64,000 nt of DNA from an uncultured Flavobacteriaceae bacterium. GTDB lineage: Bacteria; Bacteroidota; Bacteroidia; Flavobacteriales; Flavobacteriaceae. Below the pieces are notes generated by a model. That model saw nothing but the letters and a program-made list of their open reading frames with translations, was not told the DNA's origin and searched no databases. Positions 56,571 through 64,000 of this stretch are shown here, piece after piece (the first letter of the stretch is position 1; every line of letters begins with the position of its first letter). The position numbers and the translations under genes are program-made. The stretch spans positions 682,001 through 746,000 of the forward strand of contig CANNBV010000003.1 in assembly GCA_947502975.1 (NCBI GenBank), read 5' to 3'.

Positions 56571-56607
56571 GACAAAAAAGTTGAACCTATGGTTCAACTT
56601 TTTTGTC
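56571..56607. terminator. Bidirectional terminator between convergent genes
   Basis: A 17-bp perfect stem (56571-56587 with 56591-56607, core GTTGAACC) with a 3-base loop has a U-run on either strand, about 18 bases after the plus-strand gene's stop and the same distance from the minus-strand stop. Confidence 0.9.
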
Positions 56608-56626
56608 TTTGTATACGTTGTTTTTA

Positions 56627-57457
56627 TTACCTAAGTAAGTAAGTACCATCTGGTTTAATTTCAATTTGCTTTTGCTTATATAAGTTCCCTACTGCTTTTT
56701 TAAAGCTTTTTTTACTCATTTGAAGTTGCGCTTTTATGTCTTCAGGATTCGATTTATCTGTAAGATTTATAAATCCACTATTATCCTCTAACTCTTGTAG
56801 AATGCGTTGTGCATTAGGTTCTATATTTCTGTAACCTATTTTCTCTAAGGAGATATCAAGCTTGTTACCTGGTCTTACTTTTTTAACAACACCTTTTAAT
56901 CTATCGCCTACACTAATATCTTTAAAAATATTATCCTTGTAAATTAACCCTATGTGCTTTTTGTTGACAATGACATTCCAGCCAATATCCGATGGGTGAG
57001 ATACTATTAAGTCTACCTCTTCAAACTGTTCAACCGTTAGCGTTTTATTATCTAAAAACCGATTGGTTTTGCTTGAAGCTACTAAACGCTCCGTTTTTTC
57101 ATCTAAATAACAATGCACCAAATACCAACCACCAGGTTTCATTTTAAAGGCCTGTTCCCTAAATGGGCAAAATAGTTCCTTTACTAATCCCCAATCTAAA
57201 AAAGCACCAAACTCATTAACCTGATTACATCTTAATAAAGCAAATTCATCACGCTTAATATAAGGTATATCTGTAGTAGCGACTAGGCGTTCTTCATTAT
57301 CTAGATATACAAAAACATCAATTTTATCCCAAATCTTGAATTCAGAGGGCACATATCTATTGGGTAACAATACTTCCTCATCATTTGTATCAATTAAATA
57401 CACACCATGGTCTGTTTCACGAAGTATTTCTAAGGTATTTATTTGTCCTAATTCCAT
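56627..57457 (-). CDS. CvfB/YitL-like S1 RNA-binding protein
   Basis: The protein has 276 aa from the ATG at 57457. The frame is open to 57493, but the family begins close to MELGQINTLEIL. Several S1-like beta barrels are visible (RETDHGVYLIDTNDEEVLLP, NEFGAFLDWGLVKELF, KGVVKKVRPGNKLDISL), followed by a C-terminal winged-helix part (SKKSFKKAVGNLYKQKQI). This is the organisation of CvfB, an RNA-binding regulator of virulence factors in Gram-positive bacteria that is widespread in Bacteroidota with unknown targets. The extended start would run into the GC-rich repeat at 57488-57569, another reason for the shorter form. Confidence 0.85.
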   Translation of the reverse strand: MELGQINTLEILRETDHGVYLIDTNDEEVLLPNRYVPSEFKIWDKIDVFVYLDNEERLVATTDIPYIKRDEFALLRCNQVNEFGAFLDWGLVKELFCPFREQAFKMKPGGWYLVHCYLDEKTERLVASSKTNRFLDNKTLTVEQFEEVDLIVSHPSDIGWNVIVNKKHIGLIYKDNIFKDISVGDRLKGVVKKVRPGNKLDISLEKIGYRNIEPNAQRILQELEDNSGFINLTDKSNPEDIKAQLQMSKKSFKKAVGNLYKQKQIEIKPDGTYLLR

Positions 57458-57487
57458 AGTGGGCAAAGGTAACACTTTATTATTATG

Positions 57488-57569
57488 GCGCAACCCAAAA
57501 GGGTCGGGCTTTCACTACTCAATCCCTCCTGCGTCGGGGATTTCAAACATGCCGCTCAATCCCTTGCGC
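57488..57569. repeat. GC-rich intergenic repeat-like element with inverted ends
   Basis: These 82 bases are clearly more GC-rich than their surroundings. The outer ends GCGCAA and TTGCGC are inverted. On the minus strand two AGGGATTGAG units (one near each end) and AAAGCCCGACCC are visible. This resembles a dispersed intergenic element I recall from flavobacterial genomes. No coding function is apparent. The rest of 57494-57681 shows nothing else. Confidence 0.5.
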
Positions 57570-57681
57570 AACCACCTGCCAACATCTGTTATAAATTACA
57601 AACATCTACCATACCTGTAAAAGTTAGGGCAAAAAAAAGCGCTGCAATAGCAACGCTTAAATATTTATAGTGTCTTTTCTA

Positions 57682-58020
57682 CTAATAAACAGACTCTTTT
57701 CCAAAGTGCTTAGTTAATAAATAATAAACTACGGCTCTGTATTTATTACGGTTAGATTTTCCATAAGTATCCATTACCGAAGCAATAGCACCATCTAAAT
57801 CATCACTAGCGCCTAAACCTAATTTTTTAATTAAGAAGTTGTTTTTTACAGTCTCTAATTCAGAAGCATCACTTCCAGAAACTGTAGAAGCATCAGCATT
57901 ATAAATTGATGGGCCGCAACCAATAGTTACTTTAGTTAACAAATCCATATCGGCATTAACGCCACATTTGTCTTTTAAATCCGCAGCATACTTTGCAATA
58001 AGTTCGTCACGTTTACTCAT
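57682..58020 (-). CDS. DUF2853 family protein
   Basis: This small soluble protein of 112 aa begins MSKRDELIAKYAADLKDKCG and contains GCGPSIYNADAS, ELETVKNNFLIKKLGL and YRAVVYYLLTKHFGKES. The match to DUF2853 is close along the whole length. The function is unknown. The gene is often found near menaquinone genes in this group. It follows menD by about 85 bases and is transcribed in the same direction. Confidence 0.9.
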   Translation of the reverse strand: MSKRDELIAKYAADLKDKCGVNADMDLLTKVTIGCGPSIYNADASTVSGSDASELETVKNNFLIKKLGLGASDDLDGAIASVMDTYGKSNRNKYRAVVYYLLTKHFGKESVY

Positions 58021-58105
58021 GATAAAAGGTGTTTTTTAAGTTAATATTAATTTACTAAATATAATCAATTTTTAGACACATTAACTTATGTTAAGTCACA
58101 TTACA

Positions 58106-59866
58106 TTATCTAATAAAGTTAAAATACTCTAAAAGTATTTCGTCATTAATGTCTTGAGGAGTAAAAACTTCCAAAATCTTTGGTTTAGAAGATGTACGAT
58201 AAAAATGTGTTAGCTCGTTTTTCAACGTTTCATGATTTGTGGCTGAGACATATTCAAAATCAAACATCTTACACAAGTGTGCTGCATTTAAATGATGTCG
58301 TGTCTCAAAATAGGTATCGAAATTTTCTGTGTTTTTATGCCCCGGCAATATTCTAAAAATACCGCCACCTTCATTATTAATGAGAATAATTCTGAAATTA
58401 GTGGGAATGTAATTATTCCAAAGCGCATTACTATCATAAAAGAAACTCAAATCGCCCGTAATAAAAGTAGTTACTTTTTTATGCGTCACAGCGCAACCAA
58501 TTGCTGTAGATGTGCTACCATCAATACCACTAGTGCCTCGATTACAATACACTTCTAATGTTTTATTAATATTAAATAACTGTGTGTATCTAATTGCAGA
58601 ACTATTACCCACCTGCAATATCGTATCATTTGGTATAGCTTTCAAAACGGCATCAAAAGCTTTAAAATCACTAAAAGGAATGTCGCTTAAATACTGTTTA
58701 TGCCTTTCTAAGCGGTGTTTCTTTATTTGATGCCACAATGATTTATAATCGCTCTTTTTATAATGTGTGATATTTGACAAAAACGATTCAAAAAATAGTT
58801 GCGGCGTTACCTCAATATGATTTGTCAAGCAAAAAAACGTATCATTTGCTTTCTTTTCGTCTATATGCCAATGCGCTTTTGGCTTAAATTTTCTGAGTAA
58901 TGCTTTAATTTTTTTCGAAACAATTAAACCACCAAAGGTTAACAAAATATCTGGCTGTAATTGCTTTTGTTCTTCCTCAGTTAATGGCGCAATAATTTGA
59001 TCGATACTAGGAAAAAAACTGTTGTGATGTAAATTCGAAGTTGTTTCAGTAAATACAATAACACTGTCATCTTTTACTAATTCCTCAAGATACTGCTGGT
59101 CAATTTCATTTGGGTGATTTACACCAACCAAAATCATTTTTTTAGATGCAGAATTCCAATCACCAATATATGCTTTCAAATCATAGGCATCAATACTATT
59201 TTTAGTAGTATTAACCTCAACATTCTTAGGTTTTACCGAAAGCGCTTCAACCATTTCATAAAGCGGCTCATCAAAAGGAACATTTATATGAACTGGTCCA
59301 TTTTTAAGTTTAGATATATTGATGGCCTTGTTGATCTCTTCTTCATTATAGGCTTGTATATCCTTTTGCAATCCTAAAAAACGCTCTAATTTGTTTTCCA
59401 AGTTCTTCATGATGGGCAATTCATCATGACTTGGAATATTTTTTTCATCTTTTAAATCCAGCTTTAAATTTGCTGAATATAGAATATGATTGTCGTAAAC
59501 GTTCTTTTGATTAATAGTTTGTCCGTCTCCCACACCTATCAAATGCTTTGGTCTATCTGCAGATAATACCACCAACGGAATATCACTGTAAAACGCTTCG
59601 GCTACTGCTGGATAATAATTTAGTAACGCGCTACCAGAGGTACATACCAAAGCCGTAGGCGCTTTTATTTGCTGGGCAATACCCATAGCAAAAAAAGCAG
59701 CACAGCGTTCATCTACTATGCTATAACATGTAAAAAAATCATCGTTAGTAAATCCTATAGTTAACGGTGCGTTGCGGCTACCAGGAGAGATAATAATATG
59801 TTTTATATTTTTCGCTTTGCACAATTGAATTACAGTTTGTGCAAGCGGAATTTTAGGATATATCAT
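58106..59866 (-). CDS. menD: MenD, SEPHCHC synthase (menaquinone biosynthesis)
   Basis: This thiamine-diphosphate enzyme has 586 aa. The N-terminal substrate/cofactor region holds IIISPGSRNAPLTIGF with the catalytic Glu53 (VDERCAAFF). The C-terminal cofactor domain has RGTSGIDGSTSTAIG and the metal-binding ITGDLSFFYDSNALW. It condenses 2-oxoglutarate with isochorismate to 2-succinyl-5-enolpyruvyl-6-hydroxy-3-cyclohexene-1-carboxylate. It directly follows menF, so two successive steps are made together. Confidence 0.96.
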   Translation of the reverse strand: MIYPKIPLAQTVIQLCKAKNIKHIIISPGSRNAPLTIGFTNDDFFTCYSIVDERCAAFFAMGIAQQIKAPTALVCTSGSALLNYYPAVAEAFYSDIPLVVLSADRPKHLIGVGDGQTINQKNVYDNHILYSANLKLDLKDEKNIPSHDELPIMKNLENKLERFLGLQKDIQAYNEEEINKAINISKLKNGPVHINVPFDEPLYEMVEALSVKPKNVEVNTTKNSIDAYDLKAYIGDWNSASKKMILVGVNHPNEIDQQYLEELVKDDSVIVFTETTSNLHHNSFFPSIDQIIAPLTEEEQKQLQPDILLTFGGLIVSKKIKALLRKFKPKAHWHIDEKKANDTFFCLTNHIEVTPQLFFESFLSNITHYKKSDYKSLWHQIKKHRLERHKQYLSDIPFSDFKAFDAVLKAIPNDTILQVGNSSAIRYTQLFNINKTLEVYCNRGTSGIDGSTSTAIGCAVTHKKVTTFITGDLSFFYDSNALWNNYIPTNFRIILINNEGGGIFRILPGHKNTENFDTYFETRHHLNAAHLCKMFDFEYVSATNHETLKNELTHFYRTSSKPKILEVFTPQDINDEILLEYFNFIR

Positions 59867-59918
59867 TTAGCATAAATCTTATTGCAAAAATACGGAAATG
59901 CTAAACAAAAGTATTTCA

Positions 59919-61034
59919 CTACAACACCTTTTTTACAACCTTAGATTTAGACACAGTTTCAGTCCACTCAAGCTCTGGATTTGAGGTTTCAGTGATGCCG
60001 CCACCAACATAAACAAGAGCTTTATTATCTTTTATTTGCATGCAACGTAAGTTCACATAAAGTTGTGTACTTTTTTTATGTACTGTATACGCTCTGTTTT
60101 CAATATTACGTCGTCCAGTTCGTGGTTTTACATGAACATCAAAATTCAATTCACCTAAAAAACCTGTGTAGAATTCACGATTATAGTTTTCATTTTCTAA
60201 TATAAAAGCCTTTGCTTTTGCTTTAGGCAAACCGCAAACGGCAGGTGTTGGATGCAGATTGTTAAGTAACTGCTTTAAATCTAAATCTTGCAGGTTCAAA
60301 TCTCCTTTTATTAAAGTACGCAAGTGCAAAAGGTTACCTGCTTTTACCGTTTCCACACCAGAAATGGTAATATTTTCAACAATAGATACTATGTTATTCA
60401 AAATAAAATCGGTGACAAACTGTTGCTCCTGCAATTCTTTAGATTGCCACAAGACATCCAAACTACCTAAATAATCTTGTGTACCAGCCAAAGCCATTAT
60501 AGAAAAATGTCGCCCTTCAATTTTTAATAATGTTTCAGGTGTTGCGCCTAACCATAATCCTACTTTTGGATGATACCAACAATACACAAACGCTGAATTG
60601 TAGGACATCAATAGCTTTTTATATATGGTAAAAATATCTACATCTTCAATATTGATGTCTTCTTTACGAGATACTACTACTTTTTGTAATACACCTTTTT
60701 TAATGGCCTCTACCCCTCTTTTAACAAGATCTATGTGAATAGCTTTAGCATCTTCAGAAACAGTTATAGTATCATCCTTATGTATTTCCTTAGTGTCAGC
60801 AGCAATATATGTTGTGGATAACAATTCAGAATGCGACAAAGGTAATAGTACACTATCTAATGCATCATCAAATGGTGAAAACACAAAACCAGCATCTTCA
60901 AAATCATTTGTGATGTGAAGGGCATCATCATTCTGAAGTATCGCTTTTAAGTCAGAAGTATTAGGTTTTCTGTATACAACGAATGGTAAATTATCGGAAT
61001 ACTGCTTGTTTAAGCGGTTAAAAAAATCTTGCAA
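59919..61034 (-). CDS. menF: Isochorismate synthase (MenF-type)
   Basis: This is a chorismate-binding-domain protein of 371 aa, a normal length. Motifs seen are KGVLQKVVVSRKE, LWLGATPETLL, MALAGT, YTGFLGELN and the C-terminal VYVGGGITETSNPELEWTET (20 residues), which holds active-site glutamates. It converts chorismate to isochorismate. Its place directly before menD points to menaquinone rather than siderophore synthesis. Only 4 bases separate it from the thioesterase gene upstream. Confidence 0.94.
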   Translation of the reverse strand: MQDFFNRLNKQYSDNLPFVVYRKPNTSDLKAILQNDDALHITNDFEDAGFVFSPFDDALDSVLLPLSHSELLSTTYIAADTKEIHKDDTITVSEDAKAIHIDLVKRGVEAIKKGVLQKVVVSRKEDINIEDVDIFTIYKKLLMSYNSAFVYCWYHPKVGLWLGATPETLLKIEGRHFSIMALAGTQDYLGSLDVLWQSKELQEQQFVTDFILNNIVSIVENITISGVETVKAGNLLHLRTLIKGDLNLQDLDLKQLLNNLHPTPAVCGLPKAKAKAFILENENYNREFYTGFLGELNFDVHVKPRTGRRNIENRAYTVHKKSTQLYVNLRCMQIKDNKALVYVGGGITETSNPELEWTETVSKSKVVKKVL

Positions 61035-61038
61035 AGCC

Positions 61039-61464
61039 TTATTTTTTTCTTGGTAAGGAAATAGTAGTCAGTTTACAATGTGAAATCAAATTATCATCAT
61101 CATCCGTCACTTTTATTTCAAATAATTGGGTAGTCCTTCCTTTATGAATAAATTTAGCAGTTGCATAAACATAGCCATCTTTTACACTCTTTACATGATT
61201 TGCACTTATTTCAATGCCTCTAACAAAAAACGATTTTAGGTCTAAAAGTATTTCAGCAGCAAAACTCCCCGTTGTTTCAGCCAAAGCCACTGTGGCCCCA
61301 CCATGAAGCACACCATCAGGCTGATACACTCTTTCATTAACAGGCATCCGTCCCACCACAAAATCATCACCAAAATCTACCATCTCTATTTCTAATGTTT
61401 CCATTAGGGTATTCTTGGTGATAGCATTAGCACGCTTTAATATCTCTTCTTTCGAAATTTGCAT
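61039..61464 (-). CDS. PaaI-type hotdog thioesterase, probable DHNA-CoA hydrolase
   Basis: This single hotdog domain of 141 aa shows the active-site segment VLHGGATVALAETTGSFAA with Glu63 and the HGG turn at 54-56, followed by ISANHVKSVKDGYV. Members of this group hydrolyse 1,4-dihydroxy-2-naphthoyl-CoA (MenI) or phenylacetyl-type CoA esters. As the first gene of a tight cluster with menF and menD, it is best read as the DHNA-CoA hydrolase of this pathway, which is inference from context. Confidence 0.85.
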   Translation of the reverse strand: MQISKEEILKRANAITKNTLMETLEIEMVDFGDDFVVGRMPVNERVYQPDGVLHGGATVALAETTGSFAAEILLDLKSFFVRGIEISANHVKSVKDGYVYATAKFIHKGRTTQLFEIKVTDDDDNLISHCKLTTISLPRKK

Positions 61465-61583
61465 AGAAATCTTTTATATTTTTACAATGTATAAGGGTAA
61501 TTCTTAAACCAACAGTACTAACAATTACAATCTAAAGATAAACCTTAAACTATTACATCTTAATTATTGAGTAAAAATACGAA

Positions 61584-62156
61584 ATGCCAACTACCTTAGA
61601 AAATACAAGGGTAAAATTGTCGCCACTAACGCTAGACAATTACCATCATTTAATTGAAATAGGAAAAGAACCCAAGCTTGTAAAGTATTCCCCCAGTAAA
61701 GTGGACACGCCAAAAGACTTAAAAGCCTATGTAGAAATGGCGCTAGATTGGCAAAACAATAACACTGCTATACCGTTTATTGCCTTCGACAAAACAGCAA
61801 ATGTATACGCTGGCACCTCTAGATATATGAATATTAATTGGCGTAATAAGGTACTAGAAATTGGTGCAACTTGGATAGGCAGAAGCTTTCAAGGCACTGG
61901 ACTAAACACAAACATGAAGTTTCTAATGCTACAACATGCCTTCGACACCATGAATTTTGAAAAGGTCGAGTTTCGTGTAGACGAACGCAACATTGCTTCT
62001 CGTAAGGCTGTAGAAAAAGTTGGTGGAACATATGAAGGGTTGCTACGAAGAAACGTTGTATTGATGGATGGTTTTAGAAGAAACACGTGTTGCTACGGTA
62101 TTTTAAAAGAAGAATGGCAAGGTCTTAAAACTAGTATTTTTGCTGAATTTGTTTAA
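61584..62156 (+). CDS. GNAT-family N-acetyltransferase (RimJ/RimL type)
   Basis: This protein has 190 aa. The beginning TLENTRVKLSPLTLDNYHHL and the acetyl-CoA binding region WIGRSFQGTGLNTNMKFLML, followed by FEKVEFRVDERNIASRKAVE, are typical of RimJ/RimL-like GNAT proteins. These acetylate protein N-termini, ribosomal proteins or small molecules. The substrate cannot be deduced. It is divergent from the thioesterase gene, with about 120 bases between them. Confidence 0.88.
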   Translation: MPTTLENTRVKLSPLTLDNYHHLIEIGKEPKLVKYSPSKVDTPKDLKAYVEMALDWQNNNTAIPFIAFDKTANVYAGTSRYMNINWRNKVLEIGATWIGRSFQGTGLNTNMKFLMLQHAFDTMNFEKVEFRVDERNIASRKAVEKVGGTYEGLLRRNVVLMDGFRRNTCCYGILKEEWQGLKTSIFAEFV

Positions 62157-62254
62157 TTTTTAAGGGCTAGAGCTCATCTGTAAAGAGCATTTGTTTTAAG
62201 ACAGCTCTCGCCTAAAGACAAGCGTTAGCAGAGGTAAGCATTCTTAATTGGCCG

Positions 62255-62917
62255 TTATACCAAACCAAAGTAAACACAAATTAAAGCAATGGTATCAAAA
62301 AAACCGTGTACAGCAATAATAAACCACAAATCGTATTTACGCAAGTAGAATATTAGAGCTAAGAGCGCACCAATAATACCTGCAACCAATTGTCCTGTAA
62401 TCCCTTGATAACTATGCATAAAGCCAAAAAAACAAGCAAGTAAGACAATATTAAGTACAATGCTCACTTTACTTTCTCCAAAGAATTTTACAAATTGACG
62501 CATAAAATAACCGCGAAAGATAATTTCTTCTCCAAACCCTGCAGATGCCCACACTATCAATAAAGCTATTAAACAGGCAGGAAGATTTCCTTTCAATTCA
62601 TCGAAACTCGAAAAGTCTATGGGAACTCCTGTGAGTTTTGTAATTCCTGGAAGCAATGCAAAAACATAAAAAACAAAAAGTACTAGTGCAACTAGTGGCG
62701 CAAATACGAAAATATTTTTGGTCGTAAATTTTTCACGTTGAAATCCAAGTGCTGAAAATGGTTTTCCATCGTATTCTATATAATTTGCCAAAATGATTAA
62801 TATAGAAATAATGATATTTACTACGTAAGGTATGCGTATTGGTCCAAACCATAAAAAGCAAATGATTGCAGTTGTAATTAATGGAATTGCTATTTGTTTT
62901 AAGTTAACGTTGTTCAT
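62255..62917 (-). CDS. CPBP-family intramembrane glutamic protease
   Basis: This 220-aa protein has about seven hydrophobic helices. The catalytic motifs of the CPBP (Abi/Rce1-like) family are complete: EEIIFRG (Glu130, Glu131, Arg135), FMHSYQG (His168) and AVHGFFD (His204). It should cleave or process membrane-associated peptides within the inner membrane. It stands alone, about 100 bases from the GNAT gene's 3' end, and may share a leftward transcript with the LytTR gene upstream. Confidence 0.88.
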   Translation of the reverse strand: MNNVNLKQIAIPLITTAIICFLWFGPIRIPYVVNIIISILIILANYIEYDGKPFSALGFQREKFTTKNIFVFAPLVALVLFVFYVFALLPGITKLTGVPIDFSSFDELKGNLPACLIALLIVWASAGFGEEIIFRGYFMRQFVKFFGESKVSIVLNIVLLACFFGFMHSYQGITGQLVAGIIGALLALIFYLRKYDLWFIIAVHGFFDTIALICVYFGLV

Positions 62918-63040
62918 TTTTTTGAGTTTAAATTCAAAACGAAATAATAAACAAAATCTCTGAAAACCCTTTTAATTACTTAAGTTTTTACTGAATGGTC
63001 GTAAATTTACAACTGAATAGTCGGTAGTTTTTGGCATCTT

Positions 63041-63877
63041 TTATTGAAACCAATTCATAAATGCTTTTCGCTTGTATCGGCTGATATTGATTTCAGCAAT
63101 GGTATCGTTTTCAATGGAAGCCTTTAACAGAATACGTAACTTACCATTTTCAATCTTTTCAATTTGGTCTACGGCATCTTTGTGGATGATAATTTTCCGA
63201 TTCGCTCTAAAAAACAATTGATCGTTTATTTTTTCTTCAAGCTCATTCAATGTAAAATCGGTGGTAATAGTTTTACCATCTTTTTGAACAGTATACACAA
63301 TTTTGTTTTCGCTATAAAAGCAAAAAATATTTTCATAAGTGAGTTTTGTGATTCTCGCACCATTTTCAATAGTAATTTCAGCATCTTTTATCGATAACTG
63401 ATATAAATTGTATAGGTCTTGCGCATACCATAACCCTATGAGAATAAAACTCAATAATAAGGTAATTAGTAAACCTATTAATACATAATAGAACTCTATC
63501 TGACTATCTGAAATTAAACTTATTATAATGTTTACAGGAACATACATGATTGTAACGTAACCAAGAGTAGAAGCCATAAACTTAGCGATAGTAACAGTTT
63601 CTACCTTTTTAGAGAAATACTTATTCGTATAGAAGTTAAAATTAATATGTGCTATGATACCAATGAGAATACATAAAAGAATAGACGATAGAAAACCTTC
63701 TATGGGGAATCTATACGGTTCATTACCAAGAAAATTATCACTTGCTGCTATATGATTTGCTACTAAAGAGAAAATAATTAGTACAATAGCTTTCTGAAAC
63801 CAACGCCATACAGAACTACTCATAAATGTATGCCATGCGGTTTTTACTATATTCTTGGTTGGTTGTTTAGTACTCAT
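63041..63877 (-). CDS. Membrane-bound LytTR-domain transcription regulator
   Basis: The 278 aa include four N-terminal membrane helices (about residues 25-160: AIVLIIFSLVANHIAA, FLSSILLCILIGIIAHI, LGYVTIMYVPVNIIISLI, YYVLIGLLITLLLSFILIGL). The C-terminal LytTR DNA-binding domain covers about 175-278 (RITKLTYENIFCFYSENKIV, LFFRANRKIIIHKDAVDQIE). Proteins with this plan sense a membrane signal and bind DNA directly, without a receiver domain. The target may be the downstream protease gene 123 bases away. Bases 63878-64000 beyond it show nothing recognisable. Confidence 0.88.
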   Translation of the reverse strand: MSTKQPTKNIVKTAWHTFMSSSVWRWFQKAIVLIIFSLVANHIAASDNFLGNEPYRFPIEGFLSSILLCILIGIIAHINFNFYTNKYFSKKVETVTIAKFMASTLGYVTIMYVPVNIIISLISDSQIEFYYVLIGLLITLLLSFILIGLWYAQDLYNLYQLSIKDAEITIENGARITKLTYENIFCFYSENKIVYTVQKDGKTITTDFTLNELEEKINDQLFFRANRKIIIHKDAVDQIEKIENGKLRILLKASIENDTIAEINISRYKRKAFMNWFQ

Positions 63878-64000
63878 TGGAATTAAAAACTCTTTTTGCC
63901 AGATTCAAAAGTAAAAAATAATTTCTCCTTAGAATTTTTGCAAAGCATATTACGCGTTATTCATTAAATTCATTTTTAGTAGTTTCTTTTATTAAACTAT

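Overview
The window is AT-rich DNA of a Bacteroidota bacterium, most likely Flavobacteriaceae. The supporting signs are Por-secretion (T9SS) type A C-terminal domains, TAnnTTTG-type -7 promoter elements, a menaquinone pathway cluster (menF, menD and a hotdog thioesterase), TPR-containing two-component sensor kinases, a DUF2853 gene, and very large BspA-type (DUF285) surface proteins. I saw no tRNA, rRNA, CRISPR array, transposase or integrase.

Layout. 1-2.3 kb: a partial membrane-anchored alpha/beta hydrolase and a NeuD/PglD-type acyltransferase. 2.4-7.3 kb: a leftward redox/stress cluster (secreted protein, peroxiredoxin-like protein, two NTF2-fold proteins, flavodoxin-fold quinone reductase), an AraC regulator and a short-chain dehydrogenase. 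A shared 28-base sequence lies upstream of the reductase operon and of the dehydrogenase and looks like the AraC operator. 7.4-12.3 kb: a degraded AraC 3' end, then a STAND NTPase with an overlapping gamma-glutamylcyclotransferase-like gene. This pair is bracketed by two direct copies of a ~470-bp noncoding repeat. 12.3-54.2 kb: one large system on the minus strand, made of three giant secreted modular proteins (3894, 3184 and 3258 aa), two small T9SS proteins, a degenerate receiver protein, a LuxR-type response regulator and three paralogous TPR sensor kinases. 54.3-64 kb: ordinary chromosome with mnmE, a small unknown gene, a CvfB-like gene, DUF2853, menD, menF, a thioesterase, a GNAT acetyltransferase, a CPBP protease and a membrane LytTR regulator.

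The most notable observation is a bipartite promoter motif found seven times in the 13.9-54.2 kb locus and nowhere else that I saw. It is an 18-base near-palindrome (about TATAAGTACCnnTACGTA on the coding strand), then exactly 15 bases, then CTCTTATTTT. It stands in front of the kinase/regulator operon, the pseudo-receiver gene, each giant gene, a small T9SS gene and one truncated leader. The locus therefore reads as an autoregulated regulon in which periplasmic TPR kinases and a NarL-type regulator control their own operon and a set of giant surface proteins.

The second notable observation concerns genome organisation. The 3' end of mnmE, a known integration hot spot for genomic islands, is repeated exactly over 22 bp at 11874-11895. 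Weaker copies lie at 7583 and 2308, all in the same orientation. This suggests islands stacked next to mnmE, with the giant-protein regulon and the STAND pair as separate inserts. No recombinase gene is present, so mobility is inferred only from the repeats.
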